In this document: positions 49,391 through 60,600 of the stretch, in pieces
How positions within the stretch are numbered: position 1 is the first letter of the stretch
How the letters are laid out: each line of letters opens with the position of its first letter
Source: Terebella lapidaria
Taxonomy: Eukaryota; Annelida; Polychaeta; Terebellida; Terebellidae
Length of the DNA: 64,000 nt
Assembly (NCBI GenBank): GCA_949152475.1
Contig: OX424561.1
Location: 2,976,001 to 3,040,000 of the forward strand
Direction: 5' to 3'
The notes under the pieces: model-generated
What the model was told of the DNA's origin: nothing
What the model saw: the letters and a program-made list of their open reading frames with translations, nothing else
Database searches by the model: none
Made by a program: the position numbers and the translations under genes

Positions 49391-50030
49391 GGAGGGTTGC
49401 TCAACTGGGTCTCTTCACCGGAGTATAGTATCCTCTCTTCTCTGGAGGATTGCTTCAGTGGGTCTCCTCTCCGGAGGGGTGCTCAACTGGGTCTCTTCTC
49501 TGGAGGATTGCTTCAATGGGTCTCCTCTCCGGAGGGGTGCTCAACTGGGTCTCTTCTCTGGAGGATTACTTCAATGGGTCTCCTCTCCGTAGGGGTGCTC
49601 AACTGGATCTCTTCTCTGGAGGATTGCTTCAATGGGTCTCCTCTCCGGAGGGGTGCTCAACTGGGTCTCTTCTCTGGAGGATTGCCTCAATGGGTCTCCT
49701 CGCCGGAGGGGTGCTCAACTGGGTCTCTTCTCTGGAGGATTGCTTCAATGGGTCTCCTCGCCGGAAGGGTGCTCAACTGGGTCTCTTCTCTGGAGGATTG
49801 CTTCAATGGGTCTCCTCTCCAGAGGGGTGCTCATCTGGGTCTCTTCTCTGGAGGATTGCTTCAATGGGTCTGCTCACTGGAAGGGTGCTCAACTGGGTCT
49901 CTTCTCTGGATGATTTATTCCGATGGGTCTCCTCTCTCGATGGGTGCTCAACTGGGTCTACGTAGGATTGCTCCAACGGGTCACCTCTTTGGATAGGTGC
50001 TCAACTGGGTCTCCTCTCTGGAAGGGTGTT
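49391..50030. repeat. 58-bp minisatellite made of two 29-bp half units
   Basis: Half units GGAGGATTGCTTCAATGGGT+CTCCTCTCC and GGAGGGGTGCTCAACTGGGT+CTCTTCTCT alternate, giving about 11 dimers. The period is not a multiple of three and all three forward frames stay open for long stretches, so the apparent frames of up to 199 codons are not genes. The last units are more diverged (TACGTAGGATTGC). Confidence 0.92.
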
Positions 50031-52346
50031 ACTGTAGGCTACTTATATTCATTTTGAATTTACCGCTATTTCAATTCTTTGCCTTGTGTTCTTTTTCTTG
50101 ATATCATGTTCAGTGAATAAACTCGTCCTGACACATTTTGTTGCCATAGACGCTTCTCTGTTTTGTTGTCACTGGGTTAACCTCCTCTCTTCGCTGAAAC
50201 CCCATCTCAACAGGGCAGCCGCACAGCGGCGCTACAAAAATGCAAAACAGAAACAATTACCACTCATTACGGTATATTCAATACTTCCGGTTAAGAAAAA
50301 GGGGCGGGAGCCTAGAAACGCGAAAACGCCCTCTTTGGCTGCTATCAACGTAGAAATGGGAATTTTCGGAAAATAGGGGTATAGACCGGGGAATTGCTAT
50401 TATTACAGACTGGAGAACCACAATAATAACTCAATGAGAAAGTAGATATGGCCATGAGATCACTTTCTCACGGGTATCGAGTTGCATGAATTTATTTTTA
50501 TTTTTTTTTTTATGGAAAGCCACATGACTTATTGCATCCCCAAACGGCATAGATATTTAGATCTACGATCTTCCCATATTCAACACTTGGGGGGGGGGGG
50601 GAGGTTGTGAGTAATGTTTCGTTCCACAAATGACGATAATTAGTAGGCCTAGCAACCTACCCAATAAAAAAGATTCAAAATTGAGCAACCTCGGCTAATC
50701 GGTTCTACATCTTCAAGACTCGGTGTCCATTAGTGTTGGGAATCGATAGGTATTTAGATTATTGATTGTCAGCTACATTTAATTGATAATTATATTTACC
50801 GGTAGTTGATAGACATGTCTGGGCCATGATTCTGTGGTCAAGACACGGCCGAGAGCCTGAAAAACACTTGTTTCCAGTTGATCAACTTATTATGTGCCAC
50901 ATCATGACATTATACTCTACTTGGGAAAGAAATGATTACATAATATTCTCACATTTTCTGACCATTTTAGGCCTTGAGAACACAATTTTTGTTGAACATT
51001 CACATGCACTACAAAAAAAAAGTTATTTCAGCAGCACAGCGTTAACTCCAGGAGACCATTGGTTGCTATGCACGGCATAGGTCAATATAACAAGGTCAAC
51101 AGACTCCATAAAGATATATCAGATCGATTGTACTCTGTGTAAACATTGTGCAATTTTCATAGACATAGACAAATACTACTAAATCATTTGTATACTAGTG
51201 AGCAAACTGATTTTGAAGAAAGGATTCTAATCAGTGTGATCACTTTGAGATTCAAACTGTTGTAACTCTTAAGGACGAATTGCACGTAAAATCCCGAATC
51301 TGGAACGCGCCAGTTCTCCATTCGCTTATAATGTAAATATAAAGGTAACAAAATCATGAACTTGCAAACATCCATTTGGCACCAGAATTTACTGTGGCGA
51401 CCTATATCCGTCAAGGATCACCAACCGAGACTTGGTTCTTGACTAAATATGATTAATTGTTTGATAATTGTCACTTTCAAATGCCATTTTGTGACTTATT
51501 CCTCAAAAGACAAGGTACACTCAAAACATGCCCAACGGCAGGATTATTTTTTACTGCGGACAACTAGTAATGCTAGTAAAGCTCACTGGTGAGTTTCGCT
51601 CGGGTGCACCAAAGCCGCCTATTGTATTCCTCTCGCAGAAATTCAAGTCGTATATGCATCTATTATTGGATGGTCACACAACAAATCGTACATACCAACA
51701 ACAGCTTGTTTGTAACGCTGAAGATACTACGCGTTGTTTGCTGGCGCGTGTAAAAGTGATATCTATAATCATCAATTTGTACAATCGCTGTGATACTTTT
51801 TATAGAACCATGTCTCGGTTCATCATCCATGGCTATACATATCTCTGTTAATGAGGTTTCAAGAAGAAGGGTGGGTAGTCTTGCTGATTTTGTTACCTTT
51901 ATGTTTACATTACAAATGAATGGGAGAGCGGCTCACTACAGTGTTTGGTCTGTTACCCGCAATCAATCCTTAAACATATCATATACCAACTTGCGCATCA
52001 TGCACAATACAATCCACTACATGAAGTAGCTTCCATACATAATTTTCTGTATCATACATAATGATACATGTAGGCAGAAATAAATATTCTCTCTTATGTA
52101 TTTCTGATTCAAGGTATAACCACATGAGGAACTAAGCCTAAGGTATACTATAACACTGATAAAATTTCATTTAGTTTCATTAAAATGCACCCTATACCGG
52201 GGTATTAATTATTCACTCACTTTCGCTTGGCTGAATATTCACTATAGATTATCATTGTGAGACAATCCCAATTCAAGCTCTATATTAGTTAGGACTCTTT
52301 AAAATAACTATGTTGACAGTGATATATAAAAGAGTTCATCTTGCAG
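50031..52346. other. intergenic region upstream of the channel gene
   Basis: I see no supported gene in this 2.3-kb stretch. It holds a T-rich run near 50490, a run of 13 G at 50589-50601, and presumably the promoter and 5' UTR exon(s) of the channel gene, since an acceptor (TTGCAG) precedes its ATG. No clear core promoter motif can be placed. Confidence 0.5.
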
Positions 52347-52347
52347 T

Positions 52348-54631
52348 ATGTCGAGCGATAGCGCGCAGGACATGTCTAATCCCAGCAGTGGCCCAACTCC
52401 TGTGGACGAGAATGCTAGCCAGGTATCAGTCTTTGTTACTACAGATTTCATTGTTAAAAGCAATATCAACAGTTCAGAAAATCCACATCGTGTTATCTCT
52501 GACAAGAGGTCGATACTTCTGTTTTGTGCAGCTTGACTGTGACACACTCTTGGCAGCAACTCTCATCCAGGATGCTGTCGCCAGCCGAAACATGGACTTC
52601 AAGTCCGACGAGAGATCTATTAGGTATGTCAGCAATATGTCAAAACTACCGGCAGTATATTATGTTTATTTGCATTGAGGTTTATTCCTGACCTGAAATT
52701 CAAGGAGTGATCTAATTGCAAGTGATCATTGTATGAAATGTAGTTTTATGATATTTTTTGGCAGTTTATTGCATTGTATATTGTATAATCAAATCATCCT
52801 ATTTTATTCCATGATACAGGTCCTACATTTTGTTCAAGCACGTGGGATTCAAGGTCATGCTGTACATCTGTGTGTGGGGCAACATTTTACTGACATTTTT
52901 TGAGACCCCAGCAGTAAAGACTGCTCCATTCTGGGTGAGTCTCACAGTATGGGGATCACTGGTAAAAGGACTTCTCCAATCTGTATGGACTGTGTATATG
53001 ATTATCTATTGAATACACATTTTACAATGGAGATCTTTGACCCCAATTTGTTTCAGGCAACTATGGCTTGTGAAGCGATTTTCCTAACATTTTTCGCAGT
53101 ACGACTCGCGCATGCTGCTCACTTTCAAGATGGCAATAAATTTTGGAAGGACCCTAAAAACATCTTGGTGTTAATCGTTATAGTGGTGAGTTAATCGTAG
53201 TTACCATAAAATATGTATAACTTGTGAGAAATGTATGTGATTTATGCAACAATACTTTAAATATTCAGATTGAAATTTTGGTAAAAATGAATCTTGGCAT
53301 CCACTATGTATCTACTAAGTATCAATATGGATTCGTTCCAAATATTCAAGAATATTTTCACTTTATTTTGAACAGCTGACTGTTGCTGATGTGGTGTGTT
53401 ACTCCGTGTGGGTGACTGTAGCTCCTGTATCAGTCGCTGACAAGGCTGTACGTTGGTCCAGACTACTGAGGCCTCTCCTACTTGTAAACCTACCAGAGGG
53501 CAGGCAGGTACGTATGACTTTAACAGCAGCTTGAAATATCTGGTGAAGGGCTGGCTACGGCAGTTTTAGTATCTCAGGTTTTCAAAACATGGACATTGAT
53601 ACAAATTTGTCATTGAGTACTTTTCAATTGATTTTTTTTGGGTCAATTTCAAGGTAGATATATACTGTATCAAAATGATCTCAAATATTTAACAATTTCA
53701 ATATTCCTACCCACTTTCTACAGCTACGGAAAGCCTTCAGGAACATAAGGAGAACGCTTCCAGACATACTCCATGTTCTAGTCTTGTTCTTTGCCAGCAT
53801 CGCTCTCTTTGCTCTCCTGGCCTTGAAACTCTTCAAAAACAGGTGATAGCATAGACTTGAAAGAGAGATGGACTGCCAACTCAGTGACCTTGAGCTTGCG
53901 TCCAGAGGAAGAGGGGAACAATGGCACAATGAACAATGGCAATACGACTTTATAGGTTAACAACGGAATTGTAACTATTCTCTTCCTCTGACCATTTGGG
54001 ACCTCAAGCTCAATAACTACAAACAGAGAGATTGTTATCAGAGTTGGCAGCCCATCTCTCTTTTATGTTTATGGTGATAGCAACCCCTATCGACTGTATG
54101 TGTCATGTTCAATTTCAATACATAAATACATGAATGTTATGATGTTACAATGCATGATATGCATTTATTCAGTTTTTGAAGCATTGATTATGGGATGGAA
54201 GTTTTTCGACACAAGATACCAGCCTCTAACTTTTTCGCACATATGTTACAGGCAACTGACTTACCCTAGTGGAGCTCCATACTTCCAGGACTACTGGGAC
54301 GGTTTCTGGGATCTGTATGTGCTTGTGACAACTGCAAACAACCCTGATGTCAAGTAGGATTTCACTCTGATTCATTCCCAGATTAACATTACCAGGATAA
54401 ACTGCATCTCATCAGAAATACATAACCCTCATGTCATGTGTATCTGTGATCATGTGGACTACGTACTTGTCATTTCAGTGTTTGAGATATTTTCATTCTG
54501 ACAGAATGCCGAGTTACAATCAGAGCTCGTGGTATGGCGTGTTTTTTGTACTCTACCTGATGGTGAATCTGTACATCTTCATGAACATTGTGCTGGCAGT
54601 GATATACAACAACTACAAGAAACATCTCAAG
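52348..54631 (+). CDS. TPCN3: TPC3 first six-helix domain (exons 1-8)
   Basis: The start MSSDSAQDMSNPSSGPTPVD follows an acceptor at 52346, so a 5' UTR exon lies upstream. S1 is within VMLYICVWGNILLTFF, followed by the ETP motif of TPC proteins. S2 is ACEAIFLTFFAVRLAHAAHF and S3 NILVLIVIVLTVADVV. S4 is RWSRLLRPLLLVNLPEGRQL with RKAFRNIRRTLP after it. S5 is LHVLVLFFASIALFALLALK. The pore loop is FWDLYVLVTTANNPDVKMPS, with the TAN filter residues; S6 is MVNLYIFMNIVLAVIYNNYK. Confidence 0.9.
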
Positions 54632-57600
54632 GTACGACATTCGCAAACAAAATATAAGATGTAAAAGCTTGGACAGGAAATATGGAAATCATGAATGGTA
54701 AAACTTCTGTTTTGTAGTTTTTCATGAAATACATCCATTATCATGCAAATTGCATAAATTTCCTCCTCCCTCCCCCCTAGTAGAATGAGGTGCAAGCGAC
54801 AGTTGAACTGAAACGGGAGTTGCTGAGCAGAGCTTTTGATCTGCTGGCGAGCCCCCAAAATGCAGCACAGGTTGTCACCAAGGAAACCTGGCATGCTGTC
54901 ATGACAACAATTGCTCCTAGTTGTAGTCAGGTGCAGAGAGACTTGCTGCTCAGTGTTCTGGATGTCAAGGGCAACAACACCATAGGTAATCAGTCATAGT
55001 ATCCACTGAGCTGTCAGCAACTTATAGGAAGTGAATAATCATAATAATGCCAGGTATGAGAGAAAGATAGAAGATGGCCATACATAAGTCTTGTTCTCTC
55101 GTAACTAAAATTGAAGCAGCTGTCTTCAACTGATGAACCACTGTCATTCAGAGAGAAAGGAGTTTCTGAAAGTGGCCGACTTGTTGAACATCGAGCTGAG
55201 GGTGACGAAGCAACGAGGGACAGTGTTTGATCGGTGCTGTCCGCCGTGTTACCGCTCCAAGTACAGCGAGATGGTCAAGTCTGCCATTCTCACGAGGTGA
55301 AGTGCTACGTGTAAAATGCCAAAATTTCCTGGCATGGCATAACAGAGTGTAAAAAAGTATTTTGTGCAGACTATATCACAAATTTAGAATGGAGCAAAAC
55401 CTGATACTAGAATAGTTCAGCACTGCCACATCTTCTCGTGGGCATTTGTCACTAGGTATTTCCAGGGAGCGTTTGACCTGCTCATCCTTGTTAACGCTGT
55501 GTGTATCGGTCTAGACGTTGAAGTCGCGGAATGGTTCTTCCTCGTGATGTTCACAGTGGAGATCATTCTCAAACTGTATGCCCTCGGACCAAAGAAATAC
55601 TTCTCTGGATTCTGGAACAAGTACAAATTTTTTGCCTGTTTGCTTTTATAGTTTTTGAGCTTTTTTTTTTTTACCCCTAGAAACATTCTGTACAGATTCC
55701 CACCCTTCATGTATATAGTTGTGAATGTTTTGTACAAGTGTTGACTGTTTGTCATGTTTTTTTCCTGTGTTTTGCTAATATCCGTGCACAGCTACTTTAT
55801 TGTTTAATCCAACATTTTTTGTCAAGTTTGATTTTTGTTTCTTTATTTTCTTTTGTTAAGTTTTTGCATAGACATAGAACAGAGATGGACTGCCAACTCC
55901 GATATCACTCTCTCTGTTTCTAGTCATTGAGCTTGAGGTCACACAAGGTCAGAGGAAGAGGGTAGTTACACTCCTGATGTTAGCCTGTTACACTCCTGAT
56001 GTTAGCCTGTAACATCGTATTGTCATTGTTCATTCCTGACGATCCTCTGAGTGATGATGTCACGAACGATATTCACCGTATTTTGACAGTTCAAAATTCC
56101 CGTGAAACTTCAAACCGGAAATAAAGTACCCATCTTCCTCTGGACGCAAGCTCTGAGGTCGAGTTGGCAGTCCATCTCTCTTCTATGTCTATGGTTTTTG
56201 TTAAGTTGTACACCTAGTTCTTTTGGGGCCATTTTGAATGCATATCCCTGTAATCGTAATGTTAAAGTTTTATCATCAGTGATAAAATCAAAAGTTCTGT
56301 TTTCTGGAGTGAAAATGCTATGAAATGTCCCCAAGTTTTCGTATTTATTTTACTAGTGCTAATCTAACAATGCTCCGTTCAGTTTTGACTTTGTGGTGAT
56401 TGGTGCCGCGTGGCTTGTTACTGTCGGAATCAGTGCTGCAGGACTTGGTGAGTTCGTCAGAATGCAGGTCCCTTGGCAATAAACGATGAGTTTGTCTTTT
56501 GAACATCCCTTTCTTTGATCAGCCCTCTGTCAACAGATATTGGTTATAAAGTTGTTAGTTATATGGAACTGCATAAAATAGATGGTCTTTAATGAGGAAA
56601 AAATTGTTTAAAAAATAATATACCGGTACATTTGGACAAATAGTGGAATACAAATTTCATTATTTTAGCTTTGCTTGTGTAAAATGCACACTTATAAAAT
56701 CATAAATTCGATGCATATCATTTGATTGGATGTTCTGGTCTATTCTGATTCTATGATATGTTTTCTCTACAGGCAAGACACAGTTCCTGGTGCTGGACAT
56801 GCTTATGGTCCTCAGGATTCTCAGGTTGATTCGACTTGCTGCAGCTGTACAGAGGTCAGTCTCACTCAATCCAATTTGTTGGAACAAGTGTCAATACACA
56901 ATGTATCTTCATACAGAGCCTTTGCCTGTGTATGATTTGAAGTTTCATTCTGGTATAAGTTTATTCTCATGTTTTGTCATTAACTATTTTACAGGTTCAA
57001 AATTGTTTTGGTGACCTTAGTCAATATTGGACCATCCATAGCAACCTACACAGCACTTATATTCGTGAGTATGTTTGTGAGCTTTGATTTTAACTTACAA
57101 ATTCCCAAATACATCATTCAGCTGAATGCTCTTGCCGAAAAGTGAGTTTCCTACCATAATATTATTTTGCAGGTTGTGTTTTACATTTACGCGATTGTTG
57201 GCATGGAGATATTCCATGGCCGTATCCATGGCTACCATGACAATGCTGGAACGAATCATAGCTCTGTTGTGAACTGTGGTAATCCTCTGCTGAACGACTC
57301 CGAGTTTGCGGCAAAACAGTACTGCAACAACAACTTCAATGACATTGTTCATGCAATGTTTTTGCTATTTGATTTGCTTGTTGTCAACCAGTGGCATGAT
57401 ATCCTTTGCAAGTTTAAAACTCTAATTAAGGAATAAAAACTGGTTTGCCATGATGTTTGTGATGATTAGAAACGCTCGAGGGACTTGTGTCGCAGATTTG
57501 AGACCGACCCGAAGGGGAGGTCTCAAATGTGGCGGCACAGTCCCGAGGGCGCTTCTAATCGTCACAAACGTTATGGCAAACCAATTTTTATCCCGATTAT

Positions 57601-60600
57601 AACATGGCATTAATTTTTAATTGTGTCTTACTCGTTTTCCATATGTTTTTGAGGTGGAATATCGCTTATTTTGCCTTCGAAGTGAATGAAACTGCAAAGT
57701 TTTTAACCTGGGAAAGGCCCACAGTTTCGGTCCGGAAAGAAAAGGATCCATGAAACAACGCACGTGTAGAAGTGCATTTTATGTAAACAAAACAACGACG
57801 TCATGGCAACCAGCAGCTGGTCTCAAATGCCGGTCTCTAACACTTCTTTGAGACCGGCTTTGGCTGCTCAAACATTGCCGTATCGTGGATCTGGATGCTG
57901 ATGCCATGTTATAATTCATAATAAGCTGTAATCCAATTGTTCGAATATAAATATCAACATTGCTGCACCATCTGAGTAGAAATTTACAGCAATACGCCCC
58001 CACAATCTGGTAGCGATGTTTGACTCCCTAACTGAGCATCACTGCTGGCTGAGGGACATGTTCTCGTCACACATGAGGCAGCAAGAATCTACTTCATGTC
58101 CTTCCACGCTGTCACTGTCATCATCCTGCTAAAGTGAGCCAGAATTGCTCTAGAATCTAACTGATTCTCCTCTCGATGTGCTCTAATATTTATGAATTTA
58201 GGAATGGTGTATAAAATTGGCTTCTTGAAAAAAATTGGCCGTTATATGCCTATATCTTACCTCCAAAACACATTACGGGTTATGGCTTATTAGCCTTACT
58301 GACATAGGAGTTCTCCATAGAGAGAACCCCATTTGGAAAATGGGCTAGACAATGAATTGTCCAAGCCACTAACCCACGTGACCGGATGGTGACGTCATTC
58401 TCGTCTCCTATGGCTGCTCTACCACATTGGATTTGCCTTGCTGACATAACTTTGCGAATTTTTTAGTTTTCATCGTCTTACGAACACTTTCTTTGCATGC
58501 CTTTTTGGATATTTCTTTTCCTCACTCTTTTGGCGTGCTTCGCGTGGATAGTTTCCGCTCCTCGGACTTCGTTTTGTGTTTGGAGCGCGGACTCCCCTCT
58601 TGCCGTGATGCGCCGCTGTGCTCAGTGCGGGCAGCAGCTTCCGTCGTGGGAAGTACACTCAGAGTGTATTGCGTGCCAGGACCCGGTGCATACGGATCAA
58701 CTTACGTGCGGTTTGTGTGCGGACCGTTCGCGGGAGGAGTGGGGGCAGGTTCTTGGAGCTGTTCTCGCACGGAGAGACAAGTTGTCCCGTCAAGTGTCTC
58801 CAGCCCCGTCCTCTTCATCTTCCGCGTCGTCGGCCAAGCGTCGCCGCCGTCAGGAAAGGAAGACTTCTGCCCTGCTGGGCAAGCTGGATCGTACCCTGGT
58901 TTGCCTAGAAGCTAAGTTTTCTTCCCCTTCCTCTTTGTTTTGTTCCGCGGGTGATCTGCTGGTGGGAGAGTCGCACTCGACCCACGGTGGCACGCCCCGG
59001 GAGTCAATTCACTGTGTATTTCATGTACCGTCAGCGGGGATCCTGTTTGCGCGTGTCACCTCCGCTGTTATCGGCGAACAGGTTCCTGCAGCTGCGCCCG
59101 CGCCTTTTCTGGCCAGTTCTCCCGCGTTTTTCGGTTCCCGGCCCTCGGGGTCCGGACCCCGTACGGGGTCCGGCCCCCGGACTTCGGTCCAGGGGCTTTG
59201 TGTGGCCCGTCGTAGCGGTGCTCTGGTTAGTGTGATGGCGCGGAGTCCGGACCCCGTACGGGGTCCGGACTCCGACCCTTCGGGTATTCTGCGCTTGGCA
59301 CAGCCTCAGTCGCAGAGGCCGGCCCCCGTGCTTCGGGGGCCGGGCCCCGTGTCACGGGGGCCGGGCTCCGTCCGACGGGGCCCGGACCCCGTGCCACGGG
59401 GTCCGGGCCCCGGGGTGCGGATCCGGCACTCGACTCTCAGTGCTGCTTCTGCCCTGCCGTTGCCCGCTCGGGGCTCGGCCCCCGTCCTACGGGGTCCGAG
59501 CCTTGAGTGCATGCTGTTGACAGCTGCTTCTATAGAGAAATCTACCGCTTCTTTCTCTTTGCAGAGTTCATCGGCGTTGACTGCCTCTTCGGCCTCTCTC
59601 ACCGTGACGACTAGCTCGGCGGCCCAGCCTTCCTTGCCAGGTCCTTCTTCGGTGGTCTCCCGGCCCCCCTCTCCGTCTGGAGTTCCCCCAGCGGCCCCAG
59701 CGATGGATGTGGCTAGCCTTGTTACGGCTGTTTTGGCAGCCCTGGACGCCCGCGCGGGTGTGTCCCTTCCCCCCACGTCAGATGCCTTACGGCATACTCA
59801 GGCCTTGGAGCCTCCCCAGCAGTTGCCTGCGGAGATCTTCGGGGAGGAGTCTGATGAGGACTCTGGGGAGGAGTCGCTTGCGTGCGGGCAGGATGTGCCT
59901 ACTCCTTCGGCGCCACTGGCTCCAGTTTCCAGGAAGCGCCCAGCTTCCGTCGTGGCTTCCGTGGCTCCCAGCGACAAGCGCTCTCGTCTTGACGCCGAGC
60001 CGGCCGACAGTGAGGAGGGAGAGGAGGACCTTTCCTTTGATCACAAGCTCGACCTCGTGCGTTCGACCTTGGAGCCCACCCTCTTTCCAGCTGAGCCGAA
60101 GCCAACAGTGTCTAAGCGTCCGACGTCGCTGCTGGCATCCCAGCGCTCCCCGGAACGTCAGCCTCGACGGGGTCTCCCTATCCCGGACGGGCTCCGCGAG
60201 GAGTTTTCCCGGCGCCGCTGTGAGACACTGGACCAGGGGAAAACAGAGTTGGGGAAGTTTCCCCGTCGGCCTCCTTTCCACAAGAAGGACTACCTCCCGT
60301 CCAACCCGGACTACCTGGATAAGCCAGCGGTATTCCCCGAGGCAGCGGCCCAGTACCTTGGCGACAAGGCTCGCCCCGTGACCCTTCAGCCGGAGACCTT
60401 ACTCTCCCTGAACCACGCCGTCCGCGCCGCCACCTGTGTGTCCTCCCTGGAGGATTGGTTCCGTACTGCGGCTTACCGCCAACTACAGTCTGCCTTGACA
60501 GCGCTGGAAGACCTGGAATCCCCACCGTCTCAGCTAGTGTCCCTGGGGGACCACCTCCGTTCGGCGTCCCAACTCCTGGAGTCTTGTGACTTGGCGTCAG

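Noticed and set aside
49397-49996. 199-codon frame of Gly/Leu/Ser-rich sequence
   Set aside because: It is the translation of the 58-bp minisatellite; the other forward frames are equally open.
50086-51851. Small frames upstream of TPC3
   Set aside because: Short, without homology or splice support; consistent with chance.
52323-52330. TATA box (TATATAAAAG) for the TPC3 gene
   Set aside because: It lies about 25 bp before the ATG and immediately before an acceptor TTGCAG, so the transcription start would fall at or after the start codon.
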